64,000 nt of DNA, from contig NZ_JAAXOW010000002.1 in assembly GCF_012396185.1 (NCBI RefSeq), positions 1 through 64,000 on the forward strand. The letters run 5' to 3'. A model generated the notes under the pieces. It saw nothing but the letters and a program-made list of their open reading frames with translations, did no database searches and was not told the origin of the DNA. This document shows positions 18,496 through 26,070 of this stretch, in pieces; position 1 is the first letter of the stretch; each line of letters opens with the position of its first letter. This stretch comes from Sanguibacter hominis ATCC BAA-789. Lineage in GTDB: Bacteria; Actinomycetota; Actinomycetes; Actinomycetales; Cellulomonadaceae. The translations under genes and the position numbers were made by a program.

Positions 18496-20085
18496 ATGAG
18501 CTTCCACGTGTACGACACCACCCTGCGCGACGGCGCGCAGCAGGAAGGCATGAACCTGTCCGTGACGGACAAGCTCGCGATCGCGCCCCTGCTCGACGAG
18601 CTGGGCGTCGGCTTCATCGAGGGCGGCTGGCCCGGCGCGGTTCCCAAGGACACCGAGTTCTTCGCACGTGCGGCGAGCGAGCTGAAGCTCAAGAATGCTG
18701 TGCTGGCCGCGTTCGGCGCGACGCGAAAGGTCGGCGTCAAGGTCGAGGAGGACCCCCAGGTCCGCGCGCTGCTCGACTCCCAGGCGCCCGTCGTCACGCT
18801 CGTCGCGAAGTCTGACGTGCGCCACGTCGAGCGTGCCCTGCGGACGACCGCCGAGGAGAACCTCGCGATGATCGAAGACACGGTCCGGTTCCTCACGAGC
18901 GAGGGGCGCCGGGTCTTCGTCGACGCCGAGCACTTCTTCGACGGCTACCGCTTCGACCGGACGGCCTCCCTCGCGGCTGTCGCAGCCGCCTTCGAGGCGG
19001 GCGCCGAGGTCGTCGCGCTGTGCGACACGAACGGCGGGATGCTACCCGGCTGGGTCGGCGAGATCGTCGCGGACGTCCGTGACGCCGTCGGGCTGGACCA
19101 TCGGCTAGGGGTGCACGCCCACAACGACACGGGTTGCGCCGTCGCGAACTCGCTCGCCGCGGTCGAGGCCGGCGCGAGCCACGTCCAGGGCACCGTCAAC
19201 GGCTACGGCGAGCGCACCGGCAACGCCGACCTCATCACGGTCGTCGCGAACCTCGAGCTCAAGCACGGGCGCGCCCTGCTCGCCGGGCGCGGTCTCGCGG
19301 AGGCGAGCCGCATCGCGCACGCCATCTCCGAGCTGACCAACATCTCGCCCTACGCGCGCCAGCCGTACGTCGGCGCGAGCGCCTTCGCTCACAAGGCTGG
19401 CCTGCACGCGAGCGCGATCAAGGTGGACCCGGACCTCTATCAGCACATCGACCCGCGCGCCGTCGGCAACGACATGCGGATGCTCATCTCCGACATGGCC
19501 GGTCGCGCATCGATCGAGCTCAAGGGTCGCGAGCTCGGCTTCGACCTCGCCGGTCAGAGCGACGTCCTATCCCGGGTGACGAACCGCATCAAGGACGCCG
19601 AGGCGAACGGCTACACGTACGACGCCGCGGACGCGTCGTTCGAGCTCATCCTCCGCGAGGAGGTCACCGGCGAGCGTCCCGCGTACTTCACGGTCGAGTC
19701 GTGGCGCTCGATCGTCGAGCGCACCGGCAGCCGCGGCACCGAGACTGCCTCCGAGGCGACCGTGAAGCTCCGTGCCGGAGGCGAGCGCATCGTCTCGACG
19801 GGCGAAGGCAACGGTCCCGTGAACGCGCTCGACCAGGCGCTGCGTCAGGCGCTCGGCCGTGTCTACCCGGAGATCGAGAAGTTCGAGCTGATCGACTTCA
19901 AGGTGCGCATCCTCGACCAGACGCACGGCACCGACGCGATCACGCGCGTCCTCATCGAGACGACGGACGGCGAGCGGTCGTGGTCGACCGTCGGCGTCGG
20001 TCCGAACCTGCTCGAGGCGTCCTGGGAGGCGCTCACGGACTCCGCGATCTTCGGCTTGCTCAAGTCGGGCGTGAGCCCGCGCTGA
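18496..20085 (+). CDS. cimA: (R)-citramalate synthase
   Basis: Condenses pyruvate and acetyl-CoA to citramalate, the entry to threonine-independent isoleucine synthesis. It has 529 residues, typical of the long CimA subfamily rather than LeuA. The HMGL-like TIM barrel begins FHVYDTTLRDGAQQEGMNLS; metal-binding HAHNDTGCAVANSLAAVEAG and QGTVNGYGERTGNADL follow. The C-terminal LeuA-type regulatory domain spans about residues 380-529. LeuCD (46174-48332) and LeuB (13908) can carry the following steps. Expression appears to be governed by the attenuator just upstream. Confidence 0.95.
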   Translation: MSFHVYDTTLRDGAQQEGMNLSVTDKLAIAPLLDELGVGFIEGGWPGAVPKDTEFFARAASELKLKNAVLAAFGATRKVGVKVEEDPQVRALLDSQAPVVTLVAKSDVRHVERALRTTAEENLAMIEDTVRFLTSEGRRVFVDAEHFFDGYRFDRTASLAAVAAAFEAGAEVVALCDTNGGMLPGWVGEIVADVRDAVGLDHRLGVHAHNDTGCAVANSLAAVEAGASHVQGTVNGYGERTGNADLITVVANLELKHGRALLAGRGLAEASRIAHAISELTNISPYARQPYVGASAFAHKAGLHASAIKVDPDLYQHIDPRAVGNDMRMLISDMAGRASIELKGRELGFDLAGQSDVLSRVTNRIKDAEANGYTYDAADASFELILREEVTGERPAYFTVESWRSIVERTGSRGTETASEATVKLRAGGERIVSTGEGNGPVNALDQALRQALGRVYPEIEKFELIDFKVRILDQTHGTDAITRVLIETTDGERSWSTVGVGPNLLEASWEALTDSAIFGLLKSGVSPR

Positions 20086-20136
20086 GGTGCTCGAGCCCGT
20101 GACCGACGCCACGGTGGCCGCCCGCCGGGGCGGGCT

Positions 20137-20142
20137 TAGGCT
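20137..20142 (+). promoter_or_regulatory. -10 box of the lipoate ligase gene (leaderless)
   Basis: TAGGCT ends 8 bases before GTG 20151. Confidence 0.45.
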
Positions 20143-20150
20143 TGGTGACC

Positions 20151-21218
20151 GTGAGAGGCGAATACAAGGTCCCAGGTGGCAAGCTCGTCGCGGTCGACGT
20201 CGAGACGACCGACGAGGGTGAGGCAGGTCCGGCGCGGCTGACGCACGTCGCGATCTCGGGCGACTTCTTCCTCGAGCCCGACACGGCTCTCGAGGACATC
20301 GACGCCGCGCTGCTCGGCATGCCGGCCACCGCCGGCGTCGGGCAGCTCGCGAGCGCGATCGAGGGAGCTCTCGGTGACGACGTCACGATGATCGGCTTCA
20401 CGGCCGAGGCCGTCGCGATCGCCGTGCGCCGCGCGCTCGGCCACGCGACCGGTTGGCACGACCACACGTTCGAGATCGTGCACGAGCCCGCCCAGTCGCC
20501 CGCGATGCACATGGCGCTCGACCAGGCGCTCGCAGAGTCGGTCGATGCCGGCGAGCGCAGGCCCACCCTGCGGATCTGGGAGTGGGGCGCCCCCGCCGTC
20601 GTGATCGGGTCGTTCCAGTCCCTCAAGAACGAGGTCGACCCGGAGGGTGCCGAGAAGCACGGGATCACGGTCGTGCGTCGGATCTCCGGTGGCGGCGCGA
20701 TGTTCATCGAGCCGGGCAACACGATCACGTACTCGCTCACGGTTCCGGGCTCGCTCGTCGAGGGGCTGAGCTTCGAGCAGTCCTACGCGTTCCTCGACGA
20801 CTGGGTCCTCGGCGCCCTCGGCGAGCTCGGTATCAAGGCGACCTACCAGCCGCTCAACGACATCGCGTCGCCCGCAGGGAAGATCGCGGGCGCGGCGCAG
20901 AAGCGCCTGGTGGGCGGCTCCGTGCTGCACCACGTGACGATGGCCTACGACATCGACGCGGACAAGATGCTCGAGGTGCTGCGCATCGGCCGCGAGAAGA
21001 TGAGCGACAAGGGTACGAAGAGCGCGAACAAGCGCGTCGACCCGCTGCGCTCGCAGTCGGGGATGTCCCGCGCGGACGTCATCGAGGCGTTCAAGGCGCA
21101 CTTCCGGTCGCGCTACGACGCGGTCGAGGGTGGGGTCACGGACGCCGAGCGTGCTCGCGCGGAGGAGCTCGTCGAGACGAAGTTCGGCACGCAGGAGTGG
21201 ACCGCGCGCGTCCCGTGA
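20151..21218 (+). CDS. lplA: lipoate-protein ligase with N-terminal accessory domain
   Basis: Activates lipoate with ATP and attaches it to lipoyl domains of 2-oxoacid dehydrogenases and GcvH. About 355 residues. The N-terminal about 90 residues (RGEYKVPGGKLVAVDVE) resemble the LplB/LplA C-terminal accessory domain, placed here before the catalytic domain, a reversed order compared with E. coli LplA. The ligase domain shows PAMHMALDQAL, RIWEWGAPAVVIGSFQ, TVVRRISGGGAMFIEPGN and the lipoyl-lysine pocket AGKIAGAAQKRL. GTG 20151 is chosen for its leaderless spacing; TTG 20142 or GTG 20145 are alternatives. Confidence 0.88.
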   Translation: MRGEYKVPGGKLVAVDVETTDEGEAGPARLTHVAISGDFFLEPDTALEDIDAALLGMPATAGVGQLASAIEGALGDDVTMIGFTAEAVAIAVRRALGHATGWHDHTFEIVHEPAQSPAMHMALDQALAESVDAGERRPTLRIWEWGAPAVVIGSFQSLKNEVDPEGAEKHGITVVRRISGGGAMFIEPGNTITYSLTVPGSLVEGLSFEQSYAFLDDWVLGALGELGIKATYQPLNDIASPAGKIAGAAQKRLVGGSVLHHVTMAYDIDADKMLEVLRIGREKMSDKGTKSANKRVDPLRSQSGMSRADVIEAFKAHFRSRYDAVEGGVTDAERARAEELVETKFGTQEWTARVP

Positions 21219-21234
21219 CGCGCTGCGGCCGAGA

Positions 21235-21278
21235 ACGACGAGAGGGGCACGCGCCGCGGCGCGTGCCCCTCTCGTCGT
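21235..21278. terminator. bidirectional terminator after lplA
   Basis: A 21-bp perfect stem (21235-21255 with 21258-21278; it begins ACGACGAGAGGGG), with a GC centre, stands between convergent genes. Confidence 0.9.
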
Positions 21279-21287
21279 GCGTGAGGT

Positions 21288-21710
21288 TCAGTGCCGCCGG
21301 CCCTGGACGACGTACGCGACGATCGCGACGGCGAGGAGCGCGTAGAGCAGGATCGTGAGGGTCGGGAGTGCGGGCGCCCCGACCGCCACCGCGGCCGTCG
21401 CGATCGCGGAGGCCGGCAGGGAGACGACGCCCACGATCGCGAGCGCTGCCGTCGCTACGGCGTCGTCGCGCTCGTCGCCGGTCCGCGTGAAGACACGGTC
21501 GAGCGTCGACGTCGACTCGGGGCGCCGCATGGCTCGCCACGCGGCGAGCGCGAACCCGACGAGCACGGCGCTGCCGCCGACGGCCGCTCCACGCCCCATG
21601 TCGCCGGGACCGTAGCGGTTCAGGATGAGCACGAGCGGGACGAGGACCGCGGTCGCTGCGAGCAGGCCGACGCTCGCCTTGAGGACGAGCTTGCGCTGAT
21701 CAGTCGACAT
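21288..21710 (-). CDS. small membrane protein of an XRE operon
   Basis: A 140-residue protein with four likely membrane helices: LVLKASVGLLAATAVLVPLVLIL, AVGGSAVLVGFALAAW, TAALAIVGVVSLPASAIATAAVAV and LTILLYALLAVAIVAYVV (quoted in parts). Its start at 21710 overlaps the end of the XRE regulator gene by 11 bases, so the pair is translationally coupled. This arrangement, a short XRE repressor with a DUF2178-like membrane protein, recurs widely in bacteria with no established function. I do not assign one. Confidence 0.78.
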   Translation of the reverse strand: MSTDQRKLVLKASVGLLAATAVLVPLVLILNRYGPGDMGRGAAVGGSAVLVGFALAAWRAMRRPESTSTLDRVFTRTGDERDDAVATAALAIVGVVSLPASAIATAAVAVGAPALPTLTILLYALLAVAIVAYVVQGRRH

Positions 21711-21891
21711 GGAAGATCTCCTCGATGGTGGTGCCGAAGCGGCGGGCGATGGCGAAGGCGAGGGGGAGCGAGGGGTCGTACTTCCCGGTCTCGATCGAGT
21801 TGACGGTCTGGCGGGAGACGCCCAGCTCGGCGCCGAGCGCCGCCTGCGAGAGTCCTTCGGCCTCGCGGAGCGCACGGACGTCGTTGCGCAT
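21700..21891 (-). CDS. small XRE-family regulator
   Basis: A 63-residue Cro/C1-type helix-turn-helix protein made of little more than the DNA-binding domain: MRNDVRALREAEGLSQAALG, then GVSRQTVNSIETGKYDPSLPLAF and a short IEEIFHVD tail. It belongs to the YozG/HigA-like group of minimal repressors found with small membrane proteins. It overlaps the upstream gene by ATGA and the downstream one by 11 bases, making a three-gene operon. The three TCAAG..GCTTGA sites at 22124-22183 are its probable operators. Confidence 0.9.
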   Translation of the reverse strand: MRNDVRALREAEGLSQAALGAELGVSRQTVNSIETGKYDPSLPLAFAIARRFGTTIEEIFHVD

Positions 21892-22109
21892 CACGCGCCC
21901 TCGGTGCGCCCGGCCTCGAGGCCGAGGCGAGCGCGCACGCCTGGGTGGCGTCCGGCGAGGAGCGCGACGATGCCGACGACGACCCCGGTGACGATGCCCG
22001 CGACCGTCGGTGCGGACAGGAGCGTGCCGGCCTCCGCCTGCCGGACGAGGCCAACTACCCCGATGAGGAGCAGGGGTGCGGTGGTGAGGGTGAGCTGTGA
22101 GCGGTTCAT
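21891..22109 (-). CDS. small membrane protein, first gene of the XRE operon
   Basis: A 72-residue protein with two predicted helices (LTTAPLLLIGVVGLV and APTVAGIVTGVVVGIVALLAG) and a basic C-terminal tail. ATG 22109 has GGAGG 6 bases upstream, one of the best ribosome sites in the window; an ATG 36 bases earlier has none. Its stop overlaps the XRE start. No family is recognisable beyond a small integral membrane protein. Confidence 0.78.
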   Translation of the reverse strand: MNRSQLTLTTAPLLLIGVVGLVRQAEAGTLLSAPTVAGIVTGVVVGIVALLAGRHPGVRARLGLEAGRTEGA

Positions 22110-22123
22110 CGGGACCTCCGGTG

Positions 22124-22183
22124 TCAAGGACGCTTGATACGTCAAGCATGCTTGACAGGGTTGGGTGTGTCAAGGTCGCTTGA
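22124..22183. promoter_or_regulatory. three-site operator of the XRE operon
   Basis: Three copies of a 14-base palindrome: TCAAGGACGCTTGA (22124-22137), TCAAGCATGCTTGA (22142-22155, perfect) and TCAAGGTCGCTTGA (22170-22183). They sit upstream of the operon start codon at 22109 and cover its promoter, a layout expected for an autorepressor. Confidence 0.75.
22145..22173 (-). promoter_or_regulatory. promoter of the XRE operon
   Basis: On the minus strand TTGACA (22173-22168), 17 bases and CATGCT (22150-22145) form a promoter whose -35 box overlaps the third operator and whose -10 box lies inside the second. Confidence 0.55.
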
Positions 22184-22229
22184 CGCCACGAGCTGCGCGC
22201 GTACCCGCACGGACCGGCGGGCCGAAGTG

Positions 22230-22955
22230 TCAGCCCGCGACCGGGCGGGCGCCGAGGATCGCCGTGCCGACGCGCACGATCGTGGCGCCCTCGGCGATCG
22301 CGAGCTCGAGGTCGGCGCTCATGCCCATGCTCAGCTCGGTCGCCTCCTCGGTGCCGGGCGCACCGGACGCGAGCACGGCGTCGCGCAGCTCGCGCAGGCG
22401 GGCGTAGCCCGCTCGGACGAGCGCCGCGTCGCGGGAGTTCGCACCGATCGTCATGAGGCCGCGCAGGCGCAGCCCCGGCACAACGGCGACGGCCGTCGCG
22501 AGCGCGACCGCGTCGTCGGGCGTCGCGCCCGCCTTGGTCTCCTCGCCCGACACGTTGACCTGCACGAGCACGTCGAGAGTGCGGCCCGCGGCCGCGGCCC
22601 GGGACCCGAGAGCCTGCGCGAGCGACAGGGAGTCGACCGTCTCGACGCACGTGACGACGTCGCCCGCCCGCAGCAGGGCGTTGATCTTGTTCGACTGCAG
22701 CCGGCCGATCATGTGCACGCGGGGTCGCTCAGCGAGAGCGGCGAGCGTCGGCGCCTTCGCGGCGACGTCCTGGACGCGGCTCTCCCCGAGGAGGGCAGCG
22801 CCGGCCCGGACAGCCTCGACCGTCCGCTCCGTCGTCACGGTCTTCGTCGCGACGACGAGCGCGACGTCCTGCGGGTCGCGTCCGGCGGTCGCGCACGCGG
22901 ACTCGATCCGCGCCGTGACCTGCGCGATCGCGGCGGAGATCGCTTCGGTGTTCAT
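22230..22955 (-). CDS. yggS: PLP homeostasis protein, YggS family
   Basis: A cytoplasmic PLP-binding protein (PLPBP/YggS), a single TIM-barrel without a known catalytic role that buffers pyridoxal phosphate and affects amino and keto acid pools, including the Val/Ile branch in E. coli. It has 241 residues. The PLP lysine is in ALVVATKTV near residue 38; HMIGRLQSNKIN, LVQVNVSGEETKAG and the phosphate-binding LSMGMSADLELAIAEGATIVRVG (quoted in parts) are conserved. In many actinobacteria it sits near ftsZ, so its position here is different. TACCAT stands 8 bases before the ATG. Confidence 0.94.
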   Translation of the reverse strand: MNTEAISAAIAQVTARIESACATAGRDPQDVALVVATKTVTTERTVEAVRAGAALLGESRVQDVAAKAPTLAALAERPRVHMIGRLQSNKINALLRAGDVVTCVETVDSLSLAQALGSRAAAAGRTLDVLVQVNVSGEETKAGATPDDAVALATAVAVVPGLRLRGLMTIGANSRDAALVRAGYARLRELRDAVLASGAPGTEEATELSMGMSADLELAIAEGATIVRVGTAILGARPVAG

Positions 22956-22963
22956 GACGGTCC

Positions 22964-22969
22964 ATGGTA
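22964..22969 (-). promoter_or_regulatory. -10 box of yggS (leaderless)
   Basis: TACCAT on the minus strand ends 8 bases before ATG 22955. Confidence 0.45.
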
Positions 22970-22988
22970 GTCGCGCGGGTCCATGCAC

Positions 22989-22994
22989 CATGAT
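22989..22994 (+). promoter_or_regulatory. possible -10 box of the DUF2079 gene (leaderless)
   Basis: CATGAT ends 6 bases before ATG 23001. The match is weaker than at other leaderless starts. Confidence 0.35.
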
Positions 22995-23000
22995 GGGCCC

Positions 23001-24455
23001 ATGACGCAGACGGCAGCCGGCGCCCAGACCCGTGAGCGCGGCGCAGCCCCGACACCGGCTCCCACCTCCGCGTGGCCTGCCGCCGCGCTCGCGGCCGTCG
23101 CGTTCGGCGCCTACCTGACGCTCAGCCTCGCGCGGTGGAACCGCTGGGACACCCCGAGCTGGGACAACGCGATCTTCGAGCAGGGCATCCGCGGATGGGC
23201 CGGGCCTGGCTGGCCGATCGTCGACATCAAGGGGCACGAGTTCAACCAGCTCGGCGACCACTTCTCGCCGATCATCGCGCTCGTCGCGCCGTTCTACCGC
23301 GTGTTCCCGTCGCCCGTGACGCTGCTCGTCGCGCAGTGCGTGCTCGTCGCGATCTCGGTCGTGCCGCTGACCGTCCTCGCGCGCCGTCGGCTGGGCGCTG
23401 TGCCCGGCCTGCTGGTCGGTGCCGCGTACGCCTCGTCGTGGGGCGTGCAGTCGGCGATCGACGTGCAGTTCCACGAGTACGCGTTCGCCGCACCGATCCT
23501 CGCCTTCGGCCTCAAGGCCGCCCTCGAGAAGCGGTGGACGCCCGCGTGCGTCTGGATCGCCCTCCTGCTGCTCGTCAAGGAGGACATGGGCCTGACCGTG
23601 GCCGGCTTCGGGGCGGTGCTGTGGCTCTGGGGGGAACGCCGCCGCGCGTGGCAGATGGTCGCGATCGGGCTCGGGGGCATGGCCCTCGTCCTCGGGGCGG
23701 TCATCCCGCTGTTCAACCCGCGTCACCAGTACGACTACTGGGGCAAGCTCGGTGAGGACGGCGGCGACACTGCTACATCTGCGGGTTCGCTCCTCGCGGG
23801 CCTGTGGCGGATCGTCACCCACTTCTTCGTCCCCGGGCAGAAGATCACGACGCTCCTGCTCATCGTCGTGATCTCGGGGCTCGTTGCCCTGCGCTCGCCG
23901 CTCCTGCTCATGATCGTGCCCACGATGGTGTGGCGGTACGCGGGCTCGACCGAGTTCTACTGGGGGCCGACCTGGCACTACTCGCTCATCCTCATGCCGA
24001 TCGTGTTCGTCGCAGCGATCGACGGATGCGAGCGGCTCCTCGGGTCACGCTCGCGCGTGCTGCGCGGGTACGGACGCGCGGCACCGGTCGTGATGGTGCT
24101 CGTGAGCGCCGCGCTGCTGCCGTCGTTCCCGCTCGGCGATCTCGCGCGCCCCAGCACGTACGAGGTCCCTGAGCACGCCGCCGCCGGGGCCGCAGCCCTG
24201 GCGACGATCCCGCCAGGCTCGTCCGTGACGACGGACCTCGGGCTGATCGTCCGGCTCGCGACGGAGCACCGTGCCTACTGGGTCGGCACCGACGGGAACC
24301 CGGCGACCGACTACGTCGCGATCCGCACCGAGCACGGCTGGGGCCCGGACGGCCCGACCGACGCGGCCGAGTACGCCGAGCTGCTCTACCCTGGGCACAC
24401 CTACGAGACGGTGTTCGACGACGGCGGCTACCTCGTCGCCCGCCGCACCTCCTGA
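23001..24455 (+). CDS. DUF2079 polytopic membrane protein
   Basis: A 484-residue integral membrane protein of the DUF2079 family, which resembles GT-C type glycosyltransferases; the substrate is unknown. About ten helices are visible. Family hallmarks are WDTPSWDNAIFEQGIRGW early on, HEFNQLGDHFSPIIAL, IDVQFHEYAFAAPILAFGL and VKEDMGLTVAGFG, all with acidic residues in loops next to helices, as in GT-C folds. The C-terminal domain (YWVGTDGNPATDYVAI, YETVFDDGGYLVARR) is probably extracellular. The start is leaderless-type; a frame extension to 22983 adds only six residues. The next gene follows 28 bases later. Confidence 0.88.
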   Translation: MTQTAAGAQTRERGAAPTPAPTSAWPAAALAAVAFGAYLTLSLARWNRWDTPSWDNAIFEQGIRGWAGPGWPIVDIKGHEFNQLGDHFSPIIALVAPFYRVFPSPVTLLVAQCVLVAISVVPLTVLARRRLGAVPGLLVGAAYASSWGVQSAIDVQFHEYAFAAPILAFGLKAALEKRWTPACVWIALLLLVKEDMGLTVAGFGAVLWLWGERRRAWQMVAIGLGGMALVLGAVIPLFNPRHQYDYWGKLGEDGGDTATSAGSLLAGLWRIVTHFFVPGQKITTLLLIVVISGLVALRSPLLLMIVPTMVWRYAGSTEFYWGPTWHYSLILMPIVFVAAIDGCERLLGSRSRVLRGYGRAAPVVMVLVSAALLPSFPLGDLARPSTYEVPEHAAAGAAALATIPPGSSVTTDLGLIVRLATEHRAYWVGTDGNPATDYVAIRTEHGWGPDGPTDAAEYAELLYPGHTYETVFDDGGYLVARRTS

Positions 24456-24483
24456 CCACGCCCACCCTCTCGAGAGGACATTC

Positions 24484-24870
24484 GTGCGCACGATCCTGAA
24501 CGTCGTCTGGCTCGTCTTCGCCGGGTTCTGGCTCGCGGTCGGCTACCTCGTCGCCGGGGTGATCTGCTGCCTGCTGATCGTCACCATCCCGTTCGGCATC
24601 GCCTCGTTCCGCATCGCGAGCTACGTCTTGTGGCCGTTCGGTCGGACCGTCGTGCCCAAGCCCGGCATGCGGGTGGGTGCGACCATCGGGAACGTGATCT
24701 GGGTGCTCGTCGCCGGCTGGTGGCTCGCGCTCGAGCACCTCGTCACCGGCATCGCCCTGTGCGTGACGATCATCGGCATCCCGATGGGCATCGCGTGCTT
24801 CAAGCTCATCCCGGTGTCGCTCGTCCCGCTCGGCAAGGACATCGTGCCGACCGCCCGCGCAGGGTTCTGA
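24484..24870 (+). CDS. YccF-domain inner membrane protein
   Basis: A 128-residue membrane protein built of two YccF repeats: ILNVVWLVFAGFWLAVGYLV with IPFGIASFRIASYVLWPFG, then IGNVIWVLVAGWWLALEHLV with IPMGIACFKLIPVSLVPLG (quoted in parts). The length and the twin repeat are as in the family. The function is unknown. GTG 24484 is preceded by GAGAGGA. It may be cotranscribed with the DUF2079 gene and is convergent with ybaK. Confidence 0.88.
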   Translation: MRTILNVVWLVFAGFWLAVGYLVAGVICCLLIVTIPFGIASFRIASYVLWPFGRTVVPKPGMRVGATIGNVIWVLVAGWWLALEHLVTGIALCVTIIGIPMGIACFKLIPVSLVPLGKDIVPTARAGF

Positions 24871-24888
24871 ACTGGGGCGCACGAGTGC

Positions 24889-25398
24889 CTAGCGGCGTGC
24901 CCCCTGACCGATCGGCGCGACGACCGCGCCCGTCAGCGCGACGAGGTCACCGGGCGCGAGGCTGAGGTCGAGGCCGCGCCGCCCGCCCGAGACGAGCACC
25001 GTCTCGTGCTCGAGGGCGCTGTCGTCGACGACCGTGCGCAGCCGCTGGCGCTGGCCGAGCGGCGAGATCCCGCCGACGACATAGCCCGTCGCGCGCTCCG
25101 CGGCGGCAGGCTCGGCCATGACCGCCTTCTTCGCGCCGACCGCGTGCGCGAGCGCCTTGAGGTTGAGCTGCCCGGAGACGGGGACGACACCAACCACGAG
25201 TGCGCCGTCGGCCACCGCGAGGAGCGTCTTGAACACCCTCGCCGGGTCGACGCCGATCGCGTGCGCGGCCTCGAGGCCGTAGCCGAGATCGCTGCGCGGG
25301 TCGTGCTCGTACGCGTGCACGGTGTGGGCCACGCCCGCGGCCTCGAGAGCCGCGACCGCCGGGGTCCCGCCGCGTGCTGCGCCCGACTTCTTCGCCAT
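24889..25398 (-). CDS. ybaK: YbaK/EbsC-type aminoacyl-tRNA deacylase
   Basis: Probably hydrolyses Cys-tRNA(Pro) and similar mischarged tRNAs in trans. The 169-residue protein is a single YbaK domain: TPAVAALEAAGVAHTVHAYEHD, then VFKTLLAVADGALVVGVVPVSGQLNLKALAHAVGAKKAVMAEP (quoted in part) with the conserved Lys in VFKTL, and the GYVVGGISPLGQRQRLRTVVD block ending in a GGRRGLDLSLAPGDL motif. TATCGT lies 7 bases before the ATG on the minus strand. Confidence 0.92.
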   Translation of the reverse strand: MAKKSGAARGGTPAVAALEAAGVAHTVHAYEHDPRSDLGYGLEAAHAIGVDPARVFKTLLAVADGALVVGVVPVSGQLNLKALAHAVGAKKAVMAEPAAAERATGYVVGGISPLGQRQRLRTVVDDSALEHETVLVSGGRRGLDLSLAPGDLVALTGAVVAPIGQGARR

Positions 25399-25405
25399 GC
25401 GAGCG

Positions 25406-25411
25406 ACGATA
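25406..25411 (-). promoter_or_regulatory. -10 box of ybaK (leaderless)
   Basis: TATCGT on the minus strand ends 7 bases before ATG 25398. Confidence 0.5.
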
Positions 25412-25452
25412 TCCGTTCGGGGCGCCACGGTCTGACGTGGTTTCATGGCGAG

Positions 25453-26070
25453 ATGGCGCTACCTGGAACCCCCCGCTTCCCCGACGACGTCCCGACCTTG
25501 ACGGAGGGCGACGTGACGCTTCGCGCGCACCGCGAGCAGGACGCGCCCGACGTCGTCGTGCAGTGCACCGACCCGGTCTCCGTCCGGTGGACGACCGTGC
25601 CGCACCCGTACGACCTCGAGATGGGGCGCGGCTGGATCCGTGAGGTCGTCCCGGGTGGCTGGGAGGCCGGCACCGAGCACGCGTTCGCGATCGAGTCGAC
25701 CCACCCCGACGGCGTTCGCCGCTTCTCCGGCACGGTCTCCGTGCGTGACGCCGGCCCAGGGCGCGGTGAGATCGCGTTCGGCGCGCACCCCGACATCCGC
25801 GGGCGCGGGGTCATGACGACCGCCGTCGACCTGCTGCTGCGCTACGCCTTCGACATGCTCGGCCTGCGGGTCGTCGTCTGGTACGCGAACGTCGGCAACG
25901 TCGGCTCGCGCCGTGTCGCCTGGAAGAGCGGGTTCACGTTCGGCGGCACGATGCACGCGTGGCTCGACCATCGCGGCGAGTCGACCGACGCGTGGGTCGC
26001 TACGCGGCACCGCGACGACCCTGCAGGGCCGCAGGGCCCGTGGGACGACGGCTCCGGCCAGACGGCCTAG
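25453..26070 (+). CDS. GNAT N-acetyltransferase
   Basis: A 205-residue GNAT acetyltransferase close to the RimJ/RimL branch. The TLTEGDVTLRAHREQDAPDVV start, the acetyl-CoA loop HPDIRGRGVMTTAVDLLLRYAF near residues 113-135 and the WYANVGNVGSRRVAWKSGF segment are all present. The substrate is unknown. ATG 25453 is the first in-frame start that keeps the domain complete; no ribosome site is obvious. Its TAG stop shares the palindrome CTAG (26067-26070) with the TAG stop of the convergent regulator gene. Confidence 0.86.
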   Translation: MALPGTPRFPDDVPTLTEGDVTLRAHREQDAPDVVVQCTDPVSVRWTTVPHPYDLEMGRGWIREVVPGGWEAGTEHAFAIESTHPDGVRRFSGTVSVRDAGPGRGEIAFGAHPDIRGRGVMTTAVDLLLRYAFDMLGLRVVVWYANVGNVGSRRVAWKSGFTFGGTMHAWLDHRGESTDAWVATRHRDDPAGPQGPWDDGSGQTA

